This document shows, in pieces, positions 19,736 to 28,101 of a DNA stretch of 64,000 nucleotides (its first letter is position 1; each line of letters opens with the position of its first letter). The notes under the pieces are model-generated. The model did no database searches and was not told where the DNA came from. It saw only the letters and a list, made by a program, of their open reading frames with translations. The position numbers and the translations under genes are program-made. Source of the DNA: Pseudoxanthomonas sangjuensis (GTDB taxonomy: Bacteria; Pseudomonadota; Gammaproteobacteria; Xanthomonadales; Xanthomonadaceae); the NCBI RefSeq assembly GCF_010211755.1, contig NZ_PDWR01000011.1, forward strand, positions 41,207 through 105,206, read 5' to 3'.

Positions 19736-20359
19736 ATGCGCCGCATCCTGCTGATCGACGACCACGCCATCGTGCGCGAAGGCTTCAAGCGCCTGTTCGA
19801 GGGCGCGGAGGACTTCACCGTCGTCGCCGAGGCGACGAGTGCCGACGAAGCGCTGGCGGCGGCGCGCAACCTGCAGCCGGACATCGCCGTGGTCGACCTC
19901 AACCTTGGCGGCGGGGGCAGCGGACTGGCGTTGCTCCCGCAACTGGCGGTGGCCGCACCCGCGGCGAAACGGGTCGTGCTGAGCATGCACGACGACCCGG
20001 GCCTGGTATTGCGCGCGCTCGACAGCGGTGCGCACGGATACGTCACCAAGGCGGTCGCCCACGACGAACTGCCGGCCCTGTTGCGGCGACTGGACGAAGG
20101 CGGCGTCGTGCTCAGCAGCGACCTGTCCCGGCCCGCCGGCCAGGTGCGACAGGCGTCCAGCCTGACCGAGCGCGAACGGGAAACCCTGCGCGGCCTGCTG
20201 TCGGACCGTCCGCCCAAGGCCATCGCCGCGGATCTCGGCATCAGCGACAAGACCCTGTACCGGCATCGCGCCAACCTGATGGAGAAGCTGGGCGCGCGCA
20301 GCCAGGGCGATCTGGTGCGGATCGCGCGCGAGCGCGGCCTGCTGCTGGATGCCGGCTAA
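19736..20359 (+). CDS. NarL/FixJ family response regulator
   Basis: A 207-residue regulator read from the ATG at 19736. The receiver domain has the acidic pocket D8-D9, phospho-acceptor D54 (VVDLNLGG) and a conserved lysine in GYVTKA. A LuxR-type helix-turn-helix at ~142-205 contains SLTERERETLRGLL and the recognition region GISDKTLYRHRANLMEKLGA. It is divergent from its probable partner kinase and likely binds the 83-bp region between them. Confidence 0.9.
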   Translation: MRRILLIDDHAIVREGFKRLFEGAEDFTVVAEATSADEALAAARNLQPDIAVVDLNLGGGGSGLALLPQLAVAAPAAKRVVLSMHDDPGLVLRALDSGAHGYVTKAVAHDELPALLRRLDEGGVVLSSDLSRPAGQVRQASSLTERERETLRGLLSDRPPKAIAADLGISDKTLYRHRANLMEKLGARSQGDLVRIARERGLLLDAG

Positions 20360-20457
20360 CGGCGCGGCCGGTCCGTGGCGGCGAAAAATTCGCATTGTCG
20401 CGCGGCCCGCCGGACGCAATGCTGGCAAGGCCGTCGACCGGAAACGCAGGAGGAGCC

Positions 20458-20634
20458 ATGGCGCAGTGCCAGACATGCCGCACCAGCGGCGCCAACATGA
20501 AACGCTGCAAGAAGTGCAACAGCTTCTGGTGCCAGAACTGCGCCACTGCCGGCAGGGGGCCCTATCCCAAACAGTCGGCCGGCAACAAGTGCCCCTATTG
20601 CGGAACGTTGAACCAGATCGAACCTTTCAGGTAG
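20458..20634 (+). CDS. 58-residue zinc-ribbon microprotein
   Basis: A small protein read from the ATG at 20458, chosen because a perfect AGGAGG lies 4 bases before it; an in-frame ATG further upstream lacks this. It contains eight cysteines in four pairs: CQTC (residues ~4-7), CKKC (~17-20), CQNC (~25-28) and CPYC (~45-48). The spacing fits two zinc sites. Basic residues and aromatic positions around the knuckles suggest RNA or protein binding. No named family is recognised. It follows the response regulator by 98 bp and ends before a strong hairpin. Confidence 0.75.
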   Translation: MAQCQTCRTSGANMKRCKKCNSFWCQNCATAGRGPYPKQSAGNKCPYCGTLNQIEPFR

Positions 20635-20707
20635 CCCGGCGCCGGCCAGGGCCGGTGGCCGGCCGGTAATGCCTGAATCCCGCGGCGGCGGTCGCGGTGC
20701 GGGAATG

Positions 20708-20733
20708 CGAAGGCCGGCTTGCGCCGGCCTTCG
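20708..20733. terminator. Hairpin between the zinc-ribbon gene and the M2 peptidase gene
   Basis: CGAAGGCCGGC and GCCGGCCTTCG form an 11-bp perfect stem around TTGC. It lies between two convergent genes. There is no T tract, so it may act as a bidirectional boundary instead of a classic terminator. Confidence 0.55.
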
Positions 20734-20756
20734 TGCATCGCGGGGTTGCGGACGTC

Positions 20757-22745
20757 TCAGCCCTGCCTGGCCGGCGCCGCCGATTCGGCCTTTGCCGCGG
20801 CCGGTTGCGCCTGCCAGCCGCAGGCCTGGCCCTGGTTCTGCTGCTTCAGCCATTCGTCCAGCGGCGCGAAGTATTCCAGCAGCGGCGCGGCGTCGAGCCT
20901 GTCGCTGCCGGTGAGTTCCTTCAGCGTGCCCTGCCATGGCTGGCTGGCGCCTTTTTCCAGCATCGCCCAGAACTTCTGGCCGGCGGCCTTGTTGCCGTAG
21001 AAGGTGCATTCGTACAGCGGGCCGGTGTAGCCGGCCGCGTCGCACAGGCCCTTGTAGAACTGGAACTGCAGCACGTGCGACAGGAAGTAGCGCAGGTACG
21101 GCGTGTTGCCCGGCACGTGGTACTTCGCACCCGGGTCGAAGAATTCCTCGCCGCGCGGCGTCGCCGGGGCCACGCCCTGGTACTTCGCCTTCAGTTCCCA
21201 CCATGCCTGGTTGTAGTGGTCGGGCTTGATCGAGCCGTCGAACACGCCCCAGCGCCAGTGGTCGATCATCAGGCCGAACGGCAGGAACGCCACCTTCTGC
21301 AGCGCCATGCGCATCTGCGCGTTGACCAGCGCTTCCTTGCTCCGCTGCTGCTCGCCGACCAGGCCGACCGACTTCAGGTATTCCGGGGTCATCGCCAGCA
21401 CGATGGTGTCGCCGATCGCCTCGTGGAAGCCGTCGTTGGCGCCGCCCTGGAAGATCGGCGGCAGCTTGTTGTAGGCCAGGTAGTAATAGACGTGGCCCAG
21501 CTCGTGGTAGATGGTGGTGAATTCCTCTTCGGTCGGCTCGATGCACATCTTGGTGCGCACGTCGCCGGCCATGTCGATGTCCCAGGCGCTGGCGTGGCAG
21601 ACCACGTCGCGGTCCAGCGGCTTGATGAACTGGGTTTTCCGCCAGTAGCTGTCGGGCAGCCCGGGCATGCCCAGCGAGGTGTAGAAATCCTGCGCGCGCT
21701 CGGTCATGCGCTTGGCCACGTCGAGCTTGGCGGCGCGCTCGGCCAGGAAGGCCTGTTCGGCGGTCGGATCGGCGCCGGCCTTCTGCAACTCGCGCTCCAG
21801 GTCGGTCTGGTACTGCTTCTGCAGCGAGCCGGTGATGTCGAGGCTGCCGGCGTCCCTGTACGGTTCCATCAGGTCCCACAGGTTGCTCCAGTCCTGCTGC
21901 CACATGTTGCCGGTCAGGTGCGCCGGCAGCAGGCCGCCGTCGACCTCGCCGCGCGCGCCGTACTGCTTGACCAGCTGGGTGCGGGCGTAGCAATGCAACT
22001 GCTCGTACAGCGGCTTGACCTGGCCCCACAGGCGGTCGGTCTCGGCGGCGATCTGCGCCGGCGGCATGTCGTAGCCGCTGCGCCACATTTCGCCGGCGTC
22101 GGCGTAGCCCATCTCCTTCGCGCCTTCGTTGACCAGTTCGGCGAAGCGGACGTAGTCCTGTTTCATCGGGATCGAAATGGTGTGCCAGCCCTGCCAGGCA
22201 TCGAGCTGCTTGCCGTAGTCGCGGTTGCTGGCCAGCACCTGCGAGAGTTCGCCGATCTGCCGGCACTTCTTTCCGTCGCCTTCGCCGGTGCAGTAGCTGC
22301 CGGAACCGTACATGCCGCCCATGCGCGAGGCGATCTGCGCCAGTTCGGCGAGCTTCTCCGGGTCCTTCGGCGCCGGCATCGCGGTCATCAGCTTCAGCAA
22401 CTGGATCGCGCGCGCGGTCTCCGGCTTCATCTGCTGGCCTTCGAACCGCCTGGCCTGTTCTATCCAGCCGTTCAACTGCGCCAGGTAGCGCTCGTTGTAC
22501 TTGGCTTCCAGCAGTTGGGTGTCGTCGTTGATGTAGGTCGCCGACAGCCATTGCGAGGCGGACAGCTCCGGGTACATCTCGCGCAGCTCGTCGTTGACCC
22601 GGGCGACGAACTGGTCGGCGTTCTCGTCTTTCGGCACGGACGGCGTGGCGGCGGATCCGGCGGGTTGTTCGGGCTTCTTGCAGGCGGCGAGCGCGGCCAG
22701 GCAGGCGCCCAGGGCGGCGACGGTCAACAGGCGATGGTGGTTCAC
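20757..22745 (-). CDS. M2 family metallopeptidase (ACE-like peptidyl-dipeptidase), lipoprotein
   Basis: A 662-residue homologue of angiotensin-converting enzyme. The N-terminus is a lipoprotein signal with lipobox LAAC (cysteine at ~22). The zinc site is HELGH (H414, H418) with the third ligand E442 in FHEAIGD, the usual 23-residue spacing. Length and the ...GSGSYC and PLYECTFYGNKAAG segments match bacterial M2 enzymes such as the Xanthomonas ACE homologue. It should remove C-terminal dipeptides from peptides at the cell envelope. It stands alone, with the YrbL-like gene 42 bp upstream on the same strand. Confidence 0.92.
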   Translation of the reverse strand: MNHHRLLTVAALGACLAALAACKKPEQPAGSAATPSVPKDENADQFVARVNDELREMYPELSASQWLSATYINDDTQLLEAKYNERYLAQLNGWIEQARRFEGQQMKPETARAIQLLKLMTAMPAPKDPEKLAELAQIASRMGGMYGSGSYCTGEGDGKKCRQIGELSQVLASNRDYGKQLDAWQGWHTISIPMKQDYVRFAELVNEGAKEMGYADAGEMWRSGYDMPPAQIAAETDRLWGQVKPLYEQLHCYARTQLVKQYGARGEVDGGLLPAHLTGNMWQQDWSNLWDLMEPYRDAGSLDITGSLQKQYQTDLERELQKAGADPTAEQAFLAERAAKLDVAKRMTERAQDFYTSLGMPGLPDSYWRKTQFIKPLDRDVVCHASAWDIDMAGDVRTKMCIEPTEEEFTTIYHELGHVYYYLAYNKLPPIFQGGANDGFHEAIGDTIVLAMTPEYLKSVGLVGEQQRSKEALVNAQMRMALQKVAFLPFGLMIDHWRWGVFDGSIKPDHYNQAWWELKAKYQGVAPATPRGEEFFDPGAKYHVPGNTPYLRYFLSHVLQFQFYKGLCDAAGYTGPLYECTFYGNKAAGQKFWAMLEKGASQPWQGTLKELTGSDRLDAAPLLEYFAPLDEWLKQQNQGQACGWQAQPAAAKAESAAPARQG

Positions 22746-22787
22746 GAACGGCTCTCGGACAGGTGGTCGGGGACCGGAAACCGCAGG

Positions 22788-23480
22788 CTAGTGGCCCGCA
22801 AGGGGCGGCGCAAGGGCCGGATCGGCGGCAAGTGCTTCGCGGATGCGCTGGCGCAGGCGTTGCGCACGACGCGCGATCTTGCGCCGCAACAGGACCGGGA
22901 AGTAGCGCGACAGCGGCAGGAATTCCTTGCCGCCGAGCACCGACTTGGCGTCGACGCAAAACAGGCGTGCGCCGTTTCCTTCCGGAATGACGACGAAGTT
23001 GCCGGCGTTGAGGTCGAACAGGGGGATGTGCCGTTGCAGCAGGAAGCGTTCGAACTCATCGACCGCGGCGCACAGCGCATCGGCGGAATGCTCCGGCGCC
23101 CCATCGAAAAGCTGCGCGTACAGGCTGCGCGCCGGTTGTCCGTTCGGCAGGCGCGCGCAGCGGCAGCGCAGGGCGCTCCCCCAATGCGTCTGGACGATGC
23201 CTTCGCATGCGGCGAAATGCGCTTCGATGCCATCGCCGTGGCGTTGCCGCAGGTGCCGCCATGCGCGCAGTTCCAGCCGGTTCTCGCCGAAATACGGCCA
23301 GTACCGGGCCAGGGCGCGGCGCACGCGCTGGCGCAGGCTGGGGCGACCGCGCGCCTCGGCCGGCAGTTCGAACTTCAGGCAATGCGCCGCGCTGTCCGGA
23401 TCGAGCGCGCACAGCCGGGTGGCGCCGCGTGCGATGATCCGCAGCCCGCCCCGGCGTAGGTCCTCGTCGAAACGGTTCAT
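22788..23480 (-). CDS. YrbL-like protein (PhoP-regulated network family)
   Basis: A 230-residue protein read from the ATG at 23480; a GTG two codons earlier is also possible. The body matches the YrbL family: ARYWPYFGENRLELRAWRHL in the first half, and in the second half IPLFDLNAGNFVVIPE followed by LFCVDAKSVLG. That pair resembles the D-x(4)-N and D-F/V-G-like metal and catalytic elements of kinase-fold proteins, though no activity is established. E. coli yrbL belongs to the PhoP/PmrA regulon; whether this gene is magnesium-regulated cannot be seen. Confidence 0.7.
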   Translation of the reverse strand: MNRFDEDLRRGGLRIIARGATRLCALDPDSAAHCLKFELPAEARGRPSLRQRVRRALARYWPYFGENRLELRAWRHLRQRHGDGIEAHFAACEGIVQTHWGSALRCRCARLPNGQPARSLYAQLFDGAPEHSADALCAAVDEFERFLLQRHIPLFDLNAGNFVVIPEGNGARLFCVDAKSVLGGKEFLPLSRYFPVLLRRKIARRAQRLRQRIREALAADPALAPPLAGH

Positions 23481-23581
23481 CGCCACCAGTGTGCCGCAGC
23501 GGGGGCGGTTGTGGGAATTTTGTCGGAACGGCCTGCGGAGCGGCTGCGGGCGGGGCTACGTCCCCGATCTTCCGGGCCGAA

Positions 23582-24085
23582 TCAGCTGGCCGGCAGGCCG
23601 TGCGCCCGCAACCACGCCTTGGCGTCGTCGGCGTCGCGCTCGAACCACGCCCGGGTGGAGCCGAGCCGGAACGAGTAACCCCACGCGTCCATGTCGGCCA
23701 TCAGCCGTTCGCTGCCGACGCCGGGCAGGCGTCCGGCCAGTACCACCTGCAGGCAGCAGGTGGCGTCTTCCTCGATGTCCGAGTCGCTGGCGTCGGTGTG
23801 GACAAGGGCGCGCCGTTCCGGCGGCAGCACGATCAGGTGGCAGGCCTCGTGCAGCAGCGAGTGCACCGGCGTGTCGTCGCGCGCGTAGACGTCGCTGGCG
23901 ATCACCCCGGCCTCGGGTTCGCCCCAGAAGCTGCCGGGGATCTTCTCGCCATCGCCGACCCGGTGCAGGCGCAGGCCGAAACCGGCGAGCAGCGCGGCCG
24001 CGTCGCCGAAGGCGATATCGCGCATGCGCAGCACCGGCGCGGCGTCGGTGTCGATGACGGTGGCGGGTTCGCTGAAGCGGTGCAT
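23582..24085 (-). CDS. Hypothetical protein with HEACH motif
   Basis: A 167-residue protein. Its centre has LLHEACHLIVLPPERR, a HExxH arrangement preceded by hydrophobic residues as in zinc metallopeptidases. A possible downstream acidic ligand lies in the segment DSDIEEDATCCLQ. The remainder (FGLRLHRVGDGEKIPGSFWG; AWGYSFRLGSTRAWF) does not match a family I can name. It may be a small metalloprotease-like protein or a non-enzymatic relative. It lies between minE and the YrbL-like gene on the same strand. Confidence 0.65.
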   Translation of the reverse strand: MHRFSEPATVIDTDAAPVLRMRDIAFGDAAALLAGFGLRLHRVGDGEKIPGSFWGEPEAGVIASDVYARDDTPVHSLLHEACHLIVLPPERRALVHTDASDSDIEEDATCCLQVVLAGRLPGVGSERLMADMDAWGYSFRLGSTRAWFERDADDAKAWLRAHGLPAS

Positions 24086-24182
24086 GGGAGGGCAGGGAAC
24101 GGAGCGGTCGCCGCGGCGGCGGTTCCGTGACGGGAAACAGGGCGGGGCGGGGCGCCCCGCGCTTATGCTGCGAATCGCGGGA

Positions 24183-24431
24183 TCAGTTTTCCGGCAGCGC
24201 GACCGAAATGTCGAGCACGTCGTGGCTGCCGTCCTTGATCACGTCCACCCTGACCGCGTCGATGTCGACGTTGACGTACTTCTTTATCACTTCCAGCAGC
24301 TCGCGGCGCATCAGCGGCAGGTAGTCGGGGCCGCCGCGCGCCGAGCGCTCCTGCGCGATGATGATCTGCAGGCGGTTCTTCGCGGTCTCCGCGGTGTTCT
24401 TCTTGGCCTTGAGGAAATCGAACAGTCCCAT
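24183..24431 (-). CDS. minE: Cell division topological specificity factor MinE
   Basis: An 82-residue MinE. The N-terminal amphipathic [12 protein letters not shown] targets the membrane. The anti-MinCD helix ([20 protein letters not shown]) follows, and the C-terminal dimerisation domain includes [17 protein letters not shown]. MinE drives MinD off the membrane at midcell and so confines MinC to the poles. It starts 3 bases after the minD stop. Confidence 0.97.
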   Translation of the reverse strand: MGLFDFLKAKKNTAETAKNRLQIIIAQERSARGGPDYLPLMRRELLEVIKKYVNVDIDAVRVDVIKDGSHDVLDISVALPEN

Positions 24432-24434
24432 GGA

Positions 24435-25244
24435 TCAACCCCCGAACAGCTTGCTGAAGAATCCCTTCTTCTCCAGCGTGATGAAGCGCATCTCGCGCTG
24501 TTCGCCGAGCAGGCGCGCCACGGTGTCGTCGTAGGCCTGGCCGGCCTCCGATTCCAGGTCGAGGATCACCGGTTCGCCCTTGTTCGAGGCGTTGAGCACG
24601 TCGCCGGATTCGGGGATCACGCCGATCGCCTTCAGTCCCAGCACTTCCTCCACATCCTTGATGCTGAGCATCTCGCCGCCCTCGACCCGCGCCGGGTTGT
24701 AGCGGGTCAGCAGCAGGTTGGCCTTCAGCGTCTCGCCGCTCTCGGCCTTGCGGGTCTTGGAATCGAGCAGGCCGAGGATGCGGTCGGAGTCGCGCACGCT
24801 GGACACTTCCGGGTTGACCACGACGATCGCCTGGTCGGCGAAGTACATGGCCAGATAGGCGCCCTTCTCGATGCCGGCGGGCGAATCGCAGACGATGAAG
24901 TCGAAGCCGTCGTCGGCCAGTTCCTTGAGCACCTTCTCCACGCCTTCCTTGGTCAGCGCGTCCTTGTCGCGGGTCTGCGACGCGGCCAGCACGTACAGCG
25001 TGTCGAAGCGCTTGTCCTTGATCAGCGCCTGCTTCAGCGTGGCCTCGCCCTGGGTGACGTTGACGAAGTCGTAAACCACGCGGCGCTCGCAGCCCATGAT
25101 CAGGTCGAGGTTGCGCAGACCGACGTCGAAGTCGATGACCGCGACCTTCTTGCCGCGCCTGGCCAGGCCGCAGGCGATGCTGGCGCTGGTGGTGGTCTTG
25201 CCGACGCCGCCCTTGCCGGACGTGACTACGATGATCTCAGCCAA
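24435..25244 (-). CDS. minD: Septum site-determining ATPase MinD
   Basis: A 269-residue ParA/MinD ATPase. The deviant Walker A is SGKGGVGKTT at residues ~10-19, the switch regions are VIDFDVGLRNLD and FIVCDSPAGIEKG, and the C-terminal amphipathic membrane-targeting helix is LEKKGFFSKLFGG. The start is TTG, supported by AAGGAG seven bases upstream and by the conserved AEIIVVTSGKGG N-terminus. It recruits MinC to the polar membrane. The gap to minC holds a repeat. Confidence 0.97.
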   Translation of the reverse strand: MAEIIVVTSGKGGVGKTTTSASIACGLARRGKKVAVIDFDVGLRNLDLIMGCERRVVYDFVNVTQGEATLKQALIKDKRFDTLYVLAASQTRDKDALTKEGVEKVLKELADDGFDFIVCDSPAGIEKGAYLAMYFADQAIVVVNPEVSSVRDSDRILGLLDSKTRKAESGETLKANLLLTRYNPARVEGGEMLSIKDVEEVLGLKAIGVIPESGDVLNASNKGEPVILDLESEAGQAYDDTVARLLGEQREMRFITLEKKGFFSKLFGG

Positions 25245-25270
25245 TGTCGTTCTCCTTGGTAGTTATTGTT

Positions 25271-25346
25271 GAGGAGCGAGCGGAGGGAAGTGAGCGGAAA
25301 GCGGCTTTACTCACTCCTCACTCCTCTCCGCCCGCTCCTCGCTCCA
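25271..25346. repeat. Imperfect palindromic repeat in the minC-minD gap
   Basis: The 100-base gap inside the min operon contains GAAGTGAGCGGA (25287-25298) and an 18-base block CCGCCCGCTCCTCGCTCC (25328-25345). Both blocks recur next to ald at 49092-49146. The left GAGGAGCGAGCGGA half roughly mirrors the right half, so the RNA can form a hairpin just after the minC stop. Confidence 0.65.
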
Positions 25347-26120
25347 TCATTCCTGCAACGCGATCTTGAGTTGGTCCTTTTCCAGCCACACCTGCACCGG
25401 CTTGCCGCGCAGTTCCTTCGGGATTTCGTCCAGCACCTTGTAGTTGCCGGCGATGGCGACCAGCTCGGCGCGGAAATCGCGGCAGAAGATGCGGGCGTCG
25501 GTGTCGCCCTGCGCACCGGCGAGGGCGCGTCCGCGCAGGGGGCCGTAGACGTGGATCGAACCGTCGGCGATGACCTCGGCGCCGGCGCCGACCGCGGCCA
25601 GCACGGTCAGGTCGCGGTTCTCGGCGTAGAGCTGCTGGCCGGAGCGGACCGGGTTCTTGTGGACGAGGCCGGGCTTGCCGGCTGCGGCAGGCGCAACCGG
25701 CTTCGGCGCGGGCGAGGGCTCCGGCGCCGCGGCGCGGGCCGGGGCGGGCGCCGGTTCGGCGTCGACGCGCTCGTACTGGGCGCGGAACTTGGCCAGCAGC
25801 GGCAGGCCAAGGCGCTCGGCCAGCTGCTCGATTTCCTTGGTGCCGTAGGCCAGCGCGACCGGGATCACCCCGGCGTCGCGCAGGCCGTCGAGCAGGGCCT
25901 GCGCGGTGTCGAAGTCGGGCGTCTTCGACAGGCCGCCGAAATCGACGATGACCGCGGCGCGGCCGAACAGCTTCGGCGCGCGCTCGACGCGCTCGCGCAT
26001 CTCGCGCGCCAGCTGTCCGACGTCGAGGTGGCGGATGCGCAGGTTGGCGATGCCGACCTGGCCGATCTTGAGCTCGCCGGCCTGTTCGTAGCCGCCGGTG
26101 GCCGCGGAAGTCGCGCTCAT
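25347..26120 (-). CDS. minC: Septum site-determining protein MinC
   Basis: A 257-residue division inhibitor read from the ATG at 26120. The N-terminal FtsZ-inhibiting domain (~15-110) is joined by an Ala/Pro linker (~125-150) to the C-terminal beta-helix domain. The latter has the typical VHKNPVRSGQQLYAE and DGSIHVYGPLRGRALAGAQG segments that bind MinD and FtsZ. The start codon overlaps the stop of the upstream acetyltransferase as ATGA. Confidence 0.95.
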   Translation of the reverse strand: MSATSAATGGYEQAGELKIGQVGIANLRIRHLDVGQLAREMRERVERAPKLFGRAAVIVDFGGLSKTPDFDTAQALLDGLRDAGVIPVALAYGTKEIEQLAERLGLPLLAKFRAQYERVDAEPAPAPARAAAPEPSPAPKPVAPAAAGKPGLVHKNPVRSGQQLYAENRDLTVLAAVGAGAEVIADGSIHVYGPLRGRALAGAQGDTDARIFCRDFRAELVAIAGNYKVLDEIPKELRGKPVQVWLEKDQLKIALQE

Positions 26121-26707
26121 GTGCCGGTCGGCCGTTCGCTGACCGGCAGCGCGCGCCCGCGCGCCCACGGCTGGTCGGGCAGGGCGTCGCCGTAGGTCTC
26201 GCGCACCCATTCGTAGCTGCACAGTTCCTTCAGCAGCATGCTGGCGCGCACGCCGGCCTCCGGCATCACGTGCTGGCCGACCTCGCGGAAACCGAAGCTG
26301 CCATGGAACAGCAGCGCCGGGTCGGCGCCATGGTCGAGGAACACCTCGCAGGCCAGCAGGGGATAGCGCAGTTCGGCGTAGCTCTGCACGTCGGCGTAGA
26401 ACGCGCGGCCGACGCCGCCGCCGCGGCGGCGGCTGGCGACGACGATGCGGTCGATGTAGAAGAACTTCGGGTAGCGCTCGCGGAACCAGGCGAAATTGCT
26501 GCTGTCGTGGTCCGAATCGGAGCCGAAACCGAGCAGGAAACCGGCCAGGTTGCCGTCGCGCTCGGCCACGCGGAAGTATTCGGCGGTCTCGTAGAAACGT
26601 CGTACCCGGGCGGTGTCCAGAGGCAGGATCGCCAGACCGGCGTTGTTGTTCAGGGCCAGGACGGAATCCAGCTCGTGCTCGCGCACGTCGCGGATGACGA
26701 TCGACAT
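26117..26707 (-). CDS. GNAT family N-acetyltransferase, translationally coupled to minC
   Basis: A 196-residue acetyltransferase. The acetyl-CoA site motif is RRRGGGVGRAFY (R-x-x-G-x-G/A type) at ~92-103, after a FYIDRIVVASRRR beta strand. The C-terminal strand LLFHGSFGFREVGQ is also family-typical. The stop codon overlaps the minC start by four bases, so its translation probably feeds minC. The acceptor substrate is unknown. It appears to be the first gene of the min transcript. Confidence 0.85.
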   Translation of the reverse strand: MSIVIRDVREHELDSVLALNNNAGLAILPLDTARVRRFYETAEYFRVAERDGNLAGFLLGFGSDSDHDSSNFAWFRERYPKFFYIDRIVVASRRRGGGVGRAFYADVQSYAELRYPLLACEVFLDHGADPALLFHGSFGFREVGQHVMPEAGVRASMLLKELCSYEWVRETYGDALPDQPWARGRALPVSERPTGT

Positions 26708-26865
26708 TCACTTCTCCAGATGGTGCGGGCCGCGGGGCCGGGCGGGATTATCGCATGGCCCCCGGCGCGCGGCGATGATGGATTCTTAACTCGCGGATGG
26801 CGGTACGTGGCCGGGCATGACTTCCGGACAGCGTGCGCCGCCGCCGTTCGGCCTAAGATGGCGGC

Positions 26866-28101
26866 ATGTGGTCGCGCCTCAACCATACCCGCCTGCTGCG
26901 CGCCGCCGGCCTGTATACCTGGGCCCTGGTGGGGATCCCGATCGTCGGCAACGCGTGGTTCCTGCCGCCGTCCAGCGGTTCCGACGGGCTGGGCATCAAC
27001 GTGCCGATGGCGCTGGGCACCTACCTGGCCTTCGGCGCCAGCTACTGGCTGGCCACCCGCGGGCTGGGCGAGCGCACCCGCTCGTGGCCGGCGCCGCTCG
27101 ACCTGCTGCTGCTCGCCGTGCTCACCGCGTCGGCGGTGGCGGTGGGCTTCTACACCCAGACCGGGCTCAGCGGCGTGCTGATGCTGATCGTGGCCGGGGT
27201 GCTGCCGTGGCTGCTCGGCCTGCGCCTGGCGGTGGCGTGGCTGGTGCTGGCCTTCGTGGCGCTGGTGCCGGCGTTCATGGCCCTGCCGGACTTCAATTTC
27301 TGGGAGGCGGTGTTCCAGTCCACGTTCTATGTCGGTTTCGCCGCGTTCGTGCTGGTCACCGCCTACGTCGCCCGCGAACAGGCCGCGGCGCGCGAGGAGC
27401 AGCGCCGCCTCAACGCCGAACTGCGGGCGACCCGCGCGCTGCTGGCCGAAAGCGTGCGGGTCAACGAACGCACCCGCATCTCGCGCGAACTGCACGACCT
27501 GCTCGGCCACCACCTGACCGCGCTGAGCCTGAACCTGGAAGTGGCCGGGCACATCACCGAAGGCCGCGCGCAGGAACACGTCAGGCAGGCGCACACGCTG
27601 GCGCGGCTGCTGCTGACCGACGTGCGCGAGGCGGTCAGCCAGTTGCGCGAGGGCGACAGCATCGACCTGGCCGCGGCGCTGCTGCCGCTGGCCGAAGGGG
27701 TGCCGGCGCTGGACATCCGCATCGAGATCGAGCAGCCGCTGACCCTCGGCGACCCCGAGCGCGCCCACGTGCTGCTGCGCTGCACCCAGGAAATCATCAC
27801 CAACGCGGTGCGCCACGCCGACGCCCGCCACCTGTGGCTGAAGTGCCGTCGCGACGGCGACCGCATCGTCATCGAGGCGCGCGACGACGGCCGCGGCGCC
27901 GAGCGCGTGGTCGCCGGCAACGGCCTGCGCGGCCTGCGCGAACGGTTGCGCCAGCACGGCGGCGACGTGGCCATCGAAACACGCCCCGGCGGCGGCTTCC
28001 GCCTGTCGCTGTGGCTGCCGGCCGAGGGCGGCGAAGCATTCCCGCCGATCGCCGCGGAAGAGTCCCGAACCGAAACAACCATCGCCGGAGGCGCCGCATG
28101 A
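26866..28101 (+). CDS. Sensor histidine kinase (DesK/NarL-like)
   Basis: A 411-residue kinase. Five or six helices at ~12-168 form the sensor, followed by a coiled-coil (AREEQRRLNAELRATRALLA). The HisKA_3 helix has the phospho-histidine in SRELHDLLGHHL (H210). The HATPase domain shows EIITNAVRHADA (N box) and ARDDGRGA/NGLRGLRERL (G boxes). The input is not evident; DesK-like architecture suggests membrane-state sensing, but this is only inference. It overlaps the response regulator by four bases (ATGA). Confidence 0.9.
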   Translation: MWSRLNHTRLLRAAGLYTWALVGIPIVGNAWFLPPSSGSDGLGINVPMALGTYLAFGASYWLATRGLGERTRSWPAPLDLLLLAVLTASAVAVGFYTQTGLSGVLMLIVAGVLPWLLGLRLAVAWLVLAFVALVPAFMALPDFNFWEAVFQSTFYVGFAAFVLVTAYVAREQAAAREEQRRLNAELRATRALLAESVRVNERTRISRELHDLLGHHLTALSLNLEVAGHITEGRAQEHVRQAHTLARLLLTDVREAVSQLREGDSIDLAAALLPLAEGVPALDIRIEIEQPLTLGDPERAHVLLRCTQEIITNAVRHADARHLWLKCRRDGDRIVIEARDDGRGAERVVAGNGLRGLRERLRQHGGDVAIETRPGGGFRLSLWLPAEGGEAFPPIAAEESRTETTIAGGAA

